A DNA stretch of 64,000 bases from contig NADL03000633.1 of assembly GCA_002205965.3 (NCBI GenBank), positions 310,001 through 374,000 on the forward strand, written 5' to 3'. The position numbers were made by a program, and so were the translations under genes. Below the pieces are notes generated by a model. It was not told the origin of the DNA and searched no databases. It saw nothing but the letters and a program-made list of their open reading frames with translations. Positions 46,985-59,379 of the stretch are shown here, one piece after another. Source of the DNA: Kappaphycus alvarezii (taxonomy: Eukaryota > Rhodophyta > Florideophyceae > Gigartinales > Solieriaceae). Position 1 is the first letter of the stretch. Each line of letters begins with the position of its first letter.

Positions 46985-48374
46985 AACCGCAAATTCTCCT
47001 CCGCTCAATAAATCAAGATGCACAAGAAAGGAAAGCTGAACATATACAAGTCCTGTAACCTGTAATGTTCGAACGTTTTTTGCTGTGAGCTGCGCAAAGT
47101 CACTCTTCACATCATGCGTGACGTTGATAGTCACCATCCCAGTAAGAAGCAAACGAAAACCATTTCATTCGCTTAGGTCTTCTTTCATTATTTCTTTGAC
47201 CATCCCCTGTAATCTTGTACAATTTATATGACTCGACTTTTATAAAAAAGGTATCCTGAACCAGCTATAGCTGCCAATATTCCATTCTTCGCACTATACA
47301 TTGTCTACCCCGAGTTTTTACTAGTTGTTACGCTGTAGTATAACCAAAACACTCCGAATAAATGTATAGAAACAACACATGTGGTGTGATGTTAATGCTG
47401 CCCACTAAATATACGTAAACGCAGATCCAAAACATTCGAATGAAGATGCAATTATAGATCCTCGGGAAGATCTTCTAGTCAAAACACTATACATTGAGGA
47501 ATTTATTTCAGGATCAGCAACATTGCTCAGGCTTCTTAGAGACTTCTGATGCCCCAAAGGACCTAAGTACAAGCAGCATCCGAATTATATGCGTACGTCA
47601 TGGGGAATTCCATCCATGTTTTATCAGCTTGAATATGATAAAATAGAAGCATATTCAATACTCTCGACCGATAAAAAGTATTCCTAAGTGCCCTTGTAGT
47701 TCTATAGTGATAGTAACTGCTTCTGTGATGATTCCGAGGTTGCTGGTAACCTCGCTGCTTGTTTCAAATTAACGGATAAGTTCACTTTGAAAATTGGTGA
47801 GGATATGAACGACATGCATGTCCAATTATCTCGATTGCACTGCATAATTCGAACTAAATAATAATGAGAGTTTGCAGTACTCCGATAACGTTTTGGAGGG
47901 TGAATCAAAAAGATTTGATCGCTAGCACATCGAAGATACCTCTCAAACTTTTGCAGAGGAATCGTTTACTGTAGTGACGGAAGAGTACAGCAGTTCCACG
48001 GGTCAGAAAAGCATTCAAAATCACCTTCAAAGCTTAGGATTGAATTTCATAATCTCAGGCAAGCGCTGTACTGCGACTGAGGATTTAGAAGAATAGAGAT
48101 AGAAAAGTACCTAATTTTCTCCTCAAGGTTCTCCACAGCATCGATCAGAGGAAGACAAGGTGTCGTATCTCTATAAAGCCTTCAATGGTGCACATTGGGC
48201 CAAGTCTTCTATCTTAACAAAACCACATCTTCCATGCTTTAAAATAACACAAGATTTCCCCTTTCTAAGCCGTCGTGTAATTTCCAACGGCTGTGCGGTT
48301 CTATGGATCCTAGTTTGATTATCGTTTAGGAATAAATTGAGGTAAATAAGCGGTACTCACAAGCTCCAACTCGT
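46985..48374. other. Degraded coding-like stretch, unassigned
   Basis: From about 47440 to 47850 one plus frame has few stops and reads like protein (NEDAIIDPREDLLVKTLYIE, then MRTSWGIPSMFYQLEYDKIE). It may be the gag-like N-terminus of the F1 element that continues at 48375. Confidence 0.3.
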
Positions 48375-48638
48375 TTGGAACCCTTTTTGAGACCTAACTC
48401 TCCTCCAACTATTCCTGGTCTCTACTTCAACTACAGAAGGTTGGGCAAGCCTCGTAAGCCTGGGTCGCAATATTCTGCTCCCGCCTCATATCTGAGTCGT
48501 CACTCGAAACCCAAAAGCTCCAACGTCTTTAGTAGAGATACGCTTGGTAAGAATTTTGTTGACCAGTTTGGTAATTTTCGTCGCTGTAACAACTGTAGTG
48601 ACAAAAACCATTTCATTCGTGAAAGTAAATTCCCATGA
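48375..48638 (+). pseudogene. Gag-like fragment with a damaged zinc knuckle
   Basis: An 87-codon frame rich in Pro, Ser, Arg and Tyr, ending CNNCSDKNHFIRESKFP. This is a C-x2-C-x4-H-x4-C knuckle whose last Cys is Ser, at about 48585-48625. Basic, proline-rich sequence followed by a CCHC knuckle is typical of the nucleocapsid end of retrotransposon gag. It is followed by further decayed coding sequence up to 50580. Confidence 0.55.
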
Positions 48639-49914
48639 AATGTCACGAATAACGTTGAAAATTTATTGACAAATCATCCTGACCGTGCGAAGCAGATTCT
48701 CCTCGGAGTATGCCAGCACATTGAGGGAGCTATGTTCAGAGATTACAAAATACTGAGGATCAACTCGATGACACTTAGAACAAGACTGATCGCTGCCATG
48801 AATACGATGAAACTGATGCTAAGAATGATTAAAAACACCAAATTTGCCGTTAACGTTCCACTATGGCATAATGGAACCCAGTTTTAGAGTCATTCGTGAT
48901 GTAGATTTTGACCAAACAGATTTTCTTGACGGAAAATTGATTATACCTCCCGCATGAATTATTCTTCATTCGGTGCTGCTATCCAGAAATTAGCTCTAAA
49001 TCACAAAATGACTGTAGATAGAAATTTAGTAGTCGCATACGATTTATTCAACAGAGGGCAAAGCCTATACCCGTCATTTCCTTTCAAGTCGCCCAAGCTG
49101 CTCAACTTACTGAAGTTCTATTCAGAAAGAATCACCAAAAGCATATCAAGAGAATTAGTCTCGCTTTAGATGGCGTCAATAGTCAATGCTACGCAAGTTC
49201 CCGAAGCTTTACGTCAATTCATTTCACCTACGAGTTTATTCAGACGCCCCGCGTTCAGCAAACGTTGTCTGATCCTTACAGCTCGACTTCAATATATTCT
49301 TGCCATATGACGCTGACAAATGACAACCTCTGTAACGGTCGTAGTGCAAGTTTAAACTTGTGCAGAGATCTGTCTCTAGCAGTGAATTCATGGCATTGGG
49401 TGCCGCTTTCGATATGTCTTACGCTTTGGAGCATAACTTACAAAAAATTCAACCACGATCTGTACCTATTATCATGCTTTTTCTTGTCTCTTTTCGAATT
49501 TATTACAAGGGCTAGTACAACTACCGTGAAGCGACTAATGACAGGCATTTGCACTGTTAAGAAATCCTACAAATCGAAAGAATTTCAGAACGTCAACTCT
49601 GTTCGCTCCTAATTCAGTCACGTCGATAAATTGACCAAGTTCAAAAGTTACTTCATTCTACATCGCATTACTCCGGATAATCGCATGGGCAATGCAGTTG
49701 TGCAGTGCATTGGAAGAAAAATCTGAAATCGTTTTGACTCAACTGAACAGAAAAGTGGGAATGTTAGAATTCGAAGTAGAATTCATCAACAGACAACGTC
49801 AACCTACAGCAGTTCCATTTTATTACACACACATGGTGCTTTCGAAGATCACAGGATTGGCGACATTTCATACATGAAGCTCACTACCTTAAAACTTTAT
49901 TTAACGATGTTAAT
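48639..49914 (+). pseudogene. Decayed coding stretch, family F1 copy 2
   Basis: Shifting open frames on plus. The frame at 49692-49877 carries MLEFEVEFINRQRQP, the counterpart of the 45.57-kb block. Others (48666-48887, 48954-49169, 49265-49612) are not recognisable. No protease or RT motif was found between the zinc knuckle and 50.6 kb, so if this is a retroelement its pol is missing or beyond recognition. Confidence 0.4.
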
Positions 49915-50580
49915 TCTAATGGATTTGCTCCACAGACTTCACCTGCTCCGGAAGAGTCTAGGCCAAGAATATAAGCCGCGCAAGGTGACCGTGCCAGTGA
50001 GAGCTCCTCACTAGATCCCCAAGTACCATTCAATCAGCCTCCAATCTTCCCTTCCTCTGGGGAAATGAGTACCCGCGTCGTAAGAATTGAAAATGCATTT
50101 GATGGTGCGGATTGCTTTAACCTGCCTTGCGAAATACGAGAATGAATTTGTGATCTCGAAGAGGAAGAAACATACTTCCAAGATTCCAATTATCACGGCG
50201 AGTATACTGAAAACGAAAAGGACGTAGCTGAAATGAACTTAAAGTTTTTAGGTTTGGATAAAGCTTTGCAATTACTTCAATCTGACACATAGAGCGAAGT
50301 ATTGGAGGAAGGTAAAGACGGTGATGTTATTGTTCAGCGTAATGAAGAGGAATCTGGGACAGTCTCTACCGATTCCGACACAAACACGGGAGCTAACCAT
50401 GACCGCGCATTTACTACAAATATCCGGAAGAAAAAGAAGCTAATGACAAAGCGGGAGAATATTGTTAGGATTTTGGTCGTTTGCGGAAGTGTTTGGTTTA
50501 CTGTATCACAGTTCGAAGTCGTTCGTCTTCTTTTCAAGGCGTTTATGGTCACCGACGTTGTAAACATTTCTTCATATTAA
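49915..50580 (+). pseudogene. Acidic coding remnant, family F1 copy 2 end
   Basis: One frame stays open over about 220 codons except for three stops (TAA near 49970, TGA near 50143, TAG near 50290). It is Pro/Ser-rich at first (APQTSPAPEESRPRI), then acidic (EEEETYFQDSN, then EEGKDGD and NEEESGTVSTDSDT), and ends in a basic patch (IRKKKKLMTKRE). So few stops in that length suggests a real gene in early decay. No known domain. Confidence 0.45.
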
Positions 50581-50656
50581 AAGATAAGGAGAACTATAGT
50601 TAAATATCTCTTGCGAAACAGCTTCCCTGTGAGTTACCTACGCGAGGATACCTTGG

Positions 50657-53600
50657 ATGCAAAGAGGCGTTATTCCTTTGACGAAGTATTTGGAAGTGTT
50701 GCTCGCGGAGAGCTCCGCAGTATTCAACTACCGAAATGGCCAGCAATTTCAGATGAGCTCTGGGACGACAAAGGTTAGAATCGTGGCGCCAAGAGAGTGG
50801 GCAATAATTGATGTGGCGACGCTATTAATCTACAACTTCATCCGTACAGGGGCGTGAACCCCAGGGTCAATAGACAGGACCCCAATTGTAAGGAATCGAG
50901 CAGGATTGCTTCTTTCAGCAACCTACATCAATGTCCGTGATGGGAATGAAAACACTAAGGCGCCTAAGGGTTCTGTAATTAAGATGCGCCTGATTGGTTT
51001 CCCCCCAAGATGCGGCCTGTGACAGTTGGTACCTTAAAATATAAGTTTGGAGGAGGGGAACCCTCACACAGAGAGAAGTAATCATACCCAATGGAAGGTG
51101 AAGTCGGAGCAGTTCGTTTTGTATGATCGGCTGAGTACAGTGCAAAGAGCGAGAAGCACTTGAATTGGCATTTGGCGTTAAGCATAAAGTTGCTAGAAGC
51201 CTGAAGAGTGCCGCAATCCTGCGGTATGAGGACAGGGAGTATGATGCCGGTATATTTGGATTCACAGCCAAGACAAATACGTAGCTGCGAATATTATCAG
51301 AAGATAGTTGTGCTTGTTTATCACCCACAGCTGTGGATATCAATGAAATAGACTATCGCGGAGCAATGCTTACTGAGCGCTGGTTTATTTGTGTACTGGC
51401 TTGCCGATTATGGAAGCATGCAAGGAGGAAGAGTTCTCAGCGTTTGATGTGGATAGATGTGTCTACAACTTGTAGCGAAGGGATTTTCGTTCGGAACGGG
51501 CGGAGTGTGCATCCTCGCTTTGTGATCAGTAACCTCGGGACACAGTTGTTGTATGGTGGCGCTCTTCTTGTCAGTAAAAACCGTATGACGATTATGAATG
51601 ATGTATGGAAGTAGCAGGTCTACCCGGTATCATCAGTTGTTCTGCATAACGATAATCCTTACGTTTTATACAGGATGATCGTTAATTGTGACGGTTTAAA
51701 GCCTTTTTCATCGCTGGTACCCTAAAATTCTGCTGCTGGTTTCTATCTCATGCCACTCGCCCTCCTTCCTTCGTTTAGTGTGTCGAGGGCTGTCTTAAGT
51801 TTAATATCGTTGACCTCTCTGGGCTTCAGTACAAATCTTGTGCTCAATGACTTGATTGAAGACATAGTTAATGCCACTGCCCGTGGCGTTGATGTACGCG
51901 GTCCAGAGGGGAATGAGGCAACATTCCTTGACGTCGTGGGATTTACTACCGACTTCGCGGCGGCAACACACGTAGTTAACCGCCTAGACCACAACGCGGC
52001 AGCACTGCGCACTTTTGCCTCCTTAAGGAGAGTTATGCATGAAAAGTTTACGCGATATGGCTACAGAGAGAAGATACATTCGGAGGACTCCAATCACTTG
52101 AGATCGTTTGAGCGCCACTAGGCGATTTGGGAGAGCGGCAATTCAGCAGAAGATGGAAAGCATATTAGAATGTGTGCCCCAGACGAAATAAGCATTCATC
52201 CCAAACAATAACTTGCGCTAAGCCAGACGTTGAGTAATTAGAGGGGCTTAATTCCCCTGAATAATCGTGAGGAGCGTGTCGTAAGTTGTCGTTTCGATCT
52301 ATACTGGTCAAATACTGTAGCACCTGACCATCTATTAACTGATGTGGCTAGGAATTCTCGCGATGTTTGTTTGAAGTTGATGCCAAAGAACTCCATGCGG
52401 GCCCGCATCGACGTTCTGCTGCATGCGATCCTGCATGGCAATGGCATCATTCCGCAATCGGGGGTGTATAACTTGATTTTGAAGTTTCTATACAGCATGA
52501 AGCTTTCTGATAGCAGCTGCGTGTTGCTTGTTCCTACCGTTGTCTTTCAATCTGGTGTTGATATGGAAGAAGATACTGTCACAGATGCATTTCGAAAGGC
52601 TCTTACGCTGCTCAAATCATTACAGCGGCTCATTGCACTGACATTTTGGTGGCCAGTGACTCATGTAGACGACAGTTTTGCCATGCATTAAGTCTTGGAA
52701 TATGACCAAAGTACTTACATCGAATATCTTCGACGAATTTCCGCTACGTATGTGAGATACGTCGACACATTTAAGGCGTTCCTGCAATCAGAGGGGATAA
52801 AAGTCGCTATGGCGAACTCCATTCATGTCCCCAGTCTCCATCAGCGATTAGAGTTCTATCGCCACAGGCCACCATGGTAAGGACATTCTCTTCACATTAC
52901 GGAGTTGGTATATGAGGCGATGGACCAGCTGTTGAAGAGGTGTTGTGTGAGGAGCAATAAGATTTGCGCTCATTTGCCGGCAGTGGAACAGTATCTGTCG
53001 AATGACTGGTAAGAAATAATTGCATTGCTCTTCGCGCATTGTTTCAGCAGAAAAGGGGAGGACTCTAAGGCTTGTGCCGCGCCGCGTCGATTGCTGCTCG
53101 GGCCTCCGACGAACGATTTGGATAAGGACAATACAATGTTTGTCAGGCCTTTACTAATGGGTTTGAGCAGTGGATTTCTGATTTGTTCGTGCCAGCGCTG
53201 GTAAAATAATTTCGATGTAAGGCCAAGTCAAGCCAATTGTGGTATGGTTGTTATTTGGATTGGAAATGCGTGCTGTTTGCTAAGGATTGGTCAAAAATGG
53301 TACTCGACGCAGAATATGGTCTCCATTTGTCTATGCAAGATCTTGTGTGATGGGTTGAAGCGCTGCTGGAAAGTCAGATCCCGAGAGTGGTGGAGTCATT
53401 CGCAGTGGCTAATGAATTGTACAAAACACATGTCATACAGAAGCGCAATGCGAGTTCGAATGGCGAATGGAGTTAAAGGCGCAAAGTAATAGAATAATAA
53501 TCGAATATCTTGCGGTTGTATGGTTCAGGCCTGCACAGCCAAAGGAAATGAGTCGATGCTGCTATCACTTGACGATGGATCGGAATTTAGTAAGCACTAA

Positions 53601-53709
53601 ATGTCGGGCATGGAAAAGACCTTGTTCGCAGTTATCGGTATTGTCAAACGCGGCGACGAGAAACCATGGGCAAGAGTGTTCCGTTGTGAACGTCTTTGAA
53701 ATAAGATGA
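50657..53709 (+). pseudogene. Large decayed coding region, unassigned
   Basis: GC-richer than its surroundings. One plus frame (positions divisible by three) reads like protein from about 51150 to 53200, broken by about nine stops in some 680 codons. Longest pieces: 51333-51611 (SEGIFVRNGRSVHPRFVISN), 51750-52118 (LNDLIEDIVNATARGVDVRG), 52344-52688 and 52695-52877. The first part (50657-50857, starting MQRGVIPLTKYLEVLLAESS) lies in another frame. From about 53100 a third frame takes over (FEQWISDLFVPALVK, later RVVESFAVANELYKTH). So one long protein, perhaps 900-1000 residues, in decay. I could not place it in a family; RNA-virus-derived or transposon origin are both possible. Confidence 0.45.
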
Positions 53710-54577
53710 GAATCGCGAGCGACATTTCAAGGGACCTCTGCAGACGTGGACTTTAGTAGATGGAGTACGCATTTTTGCCGTCTAACACCTCTGAAACTCC
53801 TCCTGTAAAGTTAACGTTTAGAATAAGTTGTTAAGGCATGATAAAAGTTTATTAAAGAACCGAGAATACTGCATGCAACGCAAAGAGGATGGCTTTCCTC
53901 CACGCCTGGTTTGGATACGCTCTTGCAGCCGAACTGTGTACAGGAAGGGACCCTCCCCGATATCCTTGACAGTGAATATTCAAAAATAAACTATTGGTGC
54001 AGATCGGTCATCAACATAAGGTTAAATCAACGCTAGCATTGGGCCTGTTGTAATGAAAATATTGTGTATATGTAAGTAAATTTATTTTTGCCGAACTTTC
54101 ATCGAAATCAGTGCAAACTATTGACACTACTGTTCCAATAGTATGGAATCCATTGACTATTTTACTCGAATTTACTTATTCTAAACCATAACAGTAATTG
54201 TACATTTGTTTCCTTCATTGGTTCCGAGTAATTGGCGTTTCATGATATGAACCAATAAGGCAGGGCTGCTTTGTGTAACGATTTGTAATGGTTTGAAATT
54301 ATCCCTGGGGCGGGTTCAAAACCAAAAAAAAAGCGAATCGCAGCGAAACTGAAAATTTAAGTTGCGGGTATCGTACATATTTTGGAATCAGACCTGTTAA
54401 ATGGTGCTGGATCGAAAAATTAAAAAGATCAAAACACAAATTTGGGCCATTGTTTCAGATCCAATGTAAAAATTAACAAACCAACATTGTATTTTGAAAA
54501 TGAATTTTTAGTGTCATTCCATACACTAATCCAAGATGTCTGGTATTATTTACGTTTTATGGGTTCTTTCGGCAAGG
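53710..54577 (+). repeat. Probable LTR remnant of gypsy copy 4
   Basis: No gene. The LTR of the plus-strand gypsy copy should lie here, because gag begins at 54610. The junction region (about 54560-54660) can still be aligned with that of copy 1 (GGTTCTTTCGGCAAGG, then GTTCACAAGAAGCAAAAATG). The LTR itself is too mutated for certain alignment. Confidence 0.4.
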
Positions 54578-57142
54578 TGGGATTTCTTGGTTACCCTTAA
54601 TACTTAATTTGATTAGTAATATTTTTTCGAATCATGTAACTTAATTTTGCTTTCTATTTCGTTCACAAGAAGCAAAAATGAAAACGTTGAAGATTTTCTT
54701 TATACATAATCTTTTTCTTAAATTCGGCAAAGTAAGGATGAAGAAAAGGCTGCGTGTATCTTCGCGAATCCCTTTGGTAATGAAAAGAGCAAATAAAAAA
54801 ATCATCTACCGTGTTCCATCAATGAGAATGGGCGCAATTTCGCAGCGTTATGTGAGGAGCTTGTAAAAGGATACGCTAAAGGAGTTGAAATAGATAAATT
54901 GATCCAAACCGCACATTCAGACCGCTTTCAGATTCTGTGACGTGTTAAGTTTGTTGTTATACTTGCCTGATCTTTACGGAAAGTCCGAGTTCAACGACCG
55001 AGCTACACAGGGAATCAATGGAATATTAGAAACTTCAGATTTTTCTTTCATTGACTTCCTTCGTAATTTAAATTATATGCATTGTACTGTTACAATTGTT
55101 GTGTGAAATTCGGAGAAATTTCAGGCGCTGGGTGGAATACCGATTTAAAACGTATATCAGTGTCACCCGTGCATCCTCAGAATAATCATTGAAGGCAGAT
55201 AAAAAGCTCAGAGTCGCCGGGAATTGTGAGGATCAATACCAAAAACTTGGAAGAACGACTGGAAACTCGATTTTACAACCGACTTGATATCTTAGGTTCA
55301 CAATGGGACAGACTTCCACTGACCACCAAAAAATCCAGTAAAACATTCTTATTGCCCCATAATGTTTTTACTATCATAATCTTGGACAACTTGCGAATAT
55401 ACTCTTCGAAAATATAAGCCGGGATAATCGATGTAGAAACTACGACCATTAAGGTCATCATTTAAGCATCTAAAGCATTAAAGACGACAGATGGGAAACC
55501 ATCTCAGCGATAAGAAGCGGTTTCGGATCTGAGATAAACATTTTGCAAAAAAGAATATTATAATCTGCACAAAGCTGCTAACGTATCTATCGCTGATTTA
55601 ATCGGTCAGGTAGATGTGACATAAAGAAAAACATATGGTAATATTTTATCGCAGAAACCCAAACTCTATCATGCAATGCTAAAGCATATTATGCAATATG
55701 TATTACTCTCGAAGAGAAAATTGATCAGTTTGTACCTAGAGCGTAAATTGCTCCCGAAAACAAAATGTTACACGGAAAGGAAATCAAAATTGTCCAAGCA
55801 GATGTTATAGTTTTTGTAATCTGAAACAACATAGTAGCCGAGCTCTCTTCTGTACCCAATGAAGTCACGTATAGTCAGCTATACAGAAGTAACGTATAAG
55901 GTGCAAGGAAAGAGCTCTAAAAGGCTATGATGTCTATCAAGTCTAAGAATGGAAAGAAACTGCTTCTTTAATTGTCCTCGGCAGCATCAAAGAGACTTAA
56001 AATTGTTCCGGTCAAGATATTAAGAACAAAATGCAGGCTTTACTTGAATTTAAAGCTGCTTCAAATCTGATATGAGAAACCTTAGTAACAGGAATTGACA
56101 AAATCGTTGTCCTAATCACAAGAAAAGTAGCAATTGTTGTTGAAAGGGGGACAATATATGGGAACAGTGGCCAAAGCCCACTCTTTTTTCGGAGACGTAA
56201 TTTTTGGAGCTTATTTCTTAGTCATAAGTCGAATGTAATTTGTTGAAATCATTTGTTGTTCCACAATTAAACAAGAGTTGAACTGGTACACCAAACCATT
56301 CCAGTTGAATTCAACTGTAGAAAAGTCGAAATTCCTCCTGAAATTTAACAGGTGCATTAATCCGGATGATCATCTTGGAACCGAAAATACAAATCTCACA
56401 TGAGAATATTAGGGCAAAAATGAATAGAGTCAACAATAGCGTTTGGAAATGAAATAGTCTATGAACAAGGCGTACTAGTCCTTGTGTGGGAATATTTCCA
56501 TTCTTAATTTGCGACGGACGATTATTGGTGTTATGAAGCCGAGAAACGTTCAATATGCTACAGTTTGCGTTTTTAGATCTGAGCACAGGAATTACAGTAG
56601 AAATGTGAATAATTATCGGAAGGAGCTCAGAATGTCGCGGATGAAAAATCTGAAAATTGAAGTATTTTTGTGAAGCTTTTCCGATCAAGGAAAGCAAGCA
56701 TACCAGTCAATAACTCTTTCCAGCTCACTGATATTTCAACATTCTATGATATGCATAGAATTTAACTACCAAAATAATAAAATCTTAGTTCCGAAATTTG
56801 TGAAAATGTACTTGAAAATGAAGTTATTCTATCAGATCCGTCATTATGGTTATTTTTTGTCACTACTACCCTGCAAAAAGTGAAAAAATGACTTTTATGT
56901 CAATATATTAGCATTTAAACCAAGGAAACATCCAAAATCGATTTTTGATTCCAATTATGGACTGAAATCTGGAACTGTCAGGAAAAGGAGATATTTTGTG
57001 TCAAATCACCTGTAAAATGGCTATCTGCAGATGTAATTGCAATAAAAGTGCACATAAAACAATTCTTACTAACAAAAATGATACATTTAGATTCAAGGTA
57101 ATGCATTTTCGTTTCATGATTGTACCAGAATCATTATAAAGG
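54578..57142 (+). mobile_element. Gypsy copy 4, left part (gag, protease, RT start)
   Basis: Heavily mutated plus-strand copy of the element at 1-6335. Gag: KTLKIFF (54684), GRNFAALCEELVKGYAKGVE, and LPDLYGKSEFN follow copy 1. At 55241-55290 NLEERLETRFYNRLDILGSQ matches almost exactly. Zinc knuckles at 55330-55450 have lost most Cys. At 55790-55900 the NIVAELSSVPNEVTYSQL block, and at 55980-56060 the protease lead-in, are recognisable. RT fingers follow at 56700-56850 (SIPVNNSFQLTD) and RT up to 57142. Stops are frequent and A/T changes dominate. Confidence 0.8.
57129..57142 (+). repeat. Left copy of an imperfect direct repeat flanking the LINE segment
   Basis: AATCATTATAAAGG here and AATCATTATCATAAGG at 60695-60710. 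Gypsy sequence stops at one and resumes at the other, so this is probably the target-site duplication of the inserted segment. Confidence 0.55.
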
Positions 57143-58079
57143 TGACAAGACCCGAAAACCTCGACCCGATTCGCGAAGCCTCGCTTTTCTATGCAAGAGA
57201 AACGCTTCAGCATGAAATAAATATCAGTGGGAACTGCATTGTTTATATTTGTGTTTTTACTCAATTTAAGGTGACGCATATGTGTTTTCGGCCGGCGACA
57301 TGATTAAAGAAGCAATTATCTATCATCGACTAGTCTGACCTGCCTAGTCCTGAAAGATTCTCCGATTTTGGGGATCCCTACATCTAGATGCGGGACAGAC
57401 CTTGCTCACCCCTTTTCTTTCCTTAAAGATAACGTCGTTGACTGTAGTTTATACGCGAGGGTTGATTCCTACGGGTATTGTTTTTCGGTAGTAGGCGCTA
57501 TCCAGAGGGTATAATGCGCTCGCAATCGGACAAAAGGCAAATCTAATAGAGATTTTGGCCTTTTTTCGGATTGGGAGAACTCGCAGCAAGGACAAAATTT
57601 TTTCGATATACCGGGTGTGGAGGCTTAGGCGAACACCGGCTAATCGCTGGTTCAACTTTTGTTGGTCTTCCCCGGTGAGCAGACCGGAGGCTCACACTAG
57701 CGTTTATATAGACAGCCTGAATTATTTAAACCTTACCAAACAGTACTGAAATTAAATCTTTCCTTTAAAACGTTGCCCCTGCAGTACTAAAATTGACAAT
57801 TCTTCCCCATTCCATCGACAGTACTGTAGCCAAACAGAATTTTTGTGGCCCAAATTTGTGCACACACTACACCATCATGCTATACACAATTTAACCATGA
57901 CAAAATCGTAGGGCGGAAATGTTTGGGTGGCTTACATTAAATGAAAACCATGTTTGGGCGGTTTACATTAAATGTACATTAGATATAAACCACCCATTCA
58001 TTTCAAAATTGAAAGATACATTCGGCTGAAGTTCCGGAGTTATCATACTAACCCAGGTTCGTGGCCAAAAGATTCACTT

Positions 58080-59150
58080 ACTAGTCGTGATGGACGCTCC
58101 TGTGGGGGCCGTGCAGGCAGTGGAGGAGGTTATCACAATAGACATCCCGCTTGTGAGGCCAATTTTCTCTTCGGCATGGTGTGCCAAGAGCCAACAGTGG
58201 GACTTAGCGGTGAAATCGGAGCCACTGCGAAAATATACGGGCCTTTATGTCCCTTTGTTTTCCGGGGCATGGCGCACAGTATACCCACTCTCTGGAGCCC
58301 GGAAGCCCTGTACAGAAGCCTTGTAGGGGAGCATGCGTCGGCAGTCGTGTAAGAGCAGTTGACAGTTGACCCTGTCATAGGCCTTGAGCATATCCAGGGC
58401 AGCGAGCCAGTGGTCTCCTTGTCTTATGCCTTCTTCCGTAGCTATGAGAGCGTGGAGGGGTGTATTCTTCTTTGGAAGCCAAATTGCATTGGGTGGAGAT
58501 GTGTGAGGTCGGCTAGGAAAGAGGTGAGACCTCCTTCGATGGCTTTCCGGTAGTACGATAAAAGGCAAAATGGGCGGTAATTCGCTGGAGTTTGTTGGTC
58601 CCCGCGTTTGTGGACCGGGATCAAGGTGCCTGTGGCCCAGTTCTGGAGGTAGTGGAGTGTTCGGCCTATTGTCGTCCACCATGTGTACAGCAGATTGGCG
58701 AAGAGAACGGGCTCTGTCTACATCATCTCAATGTGTATCCCATCACTGCCTACTGCCTTACCCCGTGGCGCGGTGCAAATGTAGCTGAGGATATGTTGTT
58801 CAAGCACCGGTGAGGGAGTGAAGCTCTGTATTTGTATCGGGGGTTGTTCCTGATTATGGGCGTTGCCCATGTGGATAATGAAGTCACGTGGGGAGAGCTG
58901 GCGTCCGTTGTGTTGTTGGTCCGCTTTCCTCCTGACGGTCTTCCGTCGATCAGTTGCTACTGCCCTTCTAAATTGTTCGTTGGGGAGGTCTGTGAGGCGG
59001 AGCAGGGGTCGCTTTTGGAACCATCGTTTCTCTCTTCGGAGTTGTTATCGGACGACGGCCTTGAGTCTTTTGACCTCGAGGTAATCCGCATATATTCCAG
59101 TACGTTTTGATTTCTTATATACCTTGTTGCGTTTGGCCGCCAGCACATCA
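58080..59150 (-). pseudogene. LINE reverse transcriptase
   Basis: Motifs on minus: VGSDGIHIE (about 58740), LIPVHKRGDQQTPANYRPFC (58550-58620; the PK.G....NYRPI block), FGFQRRIHPSTLS, then ATEEGIRQGDHWLAALDMLKAYDRV (motif A, Asp kept, 58367-58440 region). Next PISPLSPTV (58192-58228; QG.PLSP block, with the Gln-Gly altered) and VYCDNLL (58120-58146; catalytic YxDD with the second Asp changed to Asn). The frame shifts between blocks and nothing recognisable follows, so thumb and C-terminal domains are lost or scrambled. Confidence 0.85.
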
Positions 59151-59379
59151 AATGGGTCCAGAGCGGTCCAGAACGGTCGAGAACGGTTGAATCGGCGCGA
59201 TCGGCGGTTTGAGATCTCTTGCCATGGTTCGGGGATGGTGGGTCGTGTGATTGACACGATCATTTATGGCAGGGGCGGTTATCGCAGTGCAGTTGGAGAG
59301 CGAGTCTATAAGTGGTGGCGGAGAGCGTTTGTAGGTTTCCGCTGCTTCCTGCTGGATCGGCGCAGTGGTGAGCATTGAT

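Noticed and set aside
53280..53460. RNA-dependent RNA polymerase of a mycovirus
   Set aside because: The text resembles a viral-type protein only loosely; no GDD or other polymerase motif was seen, so it is left unassigned.
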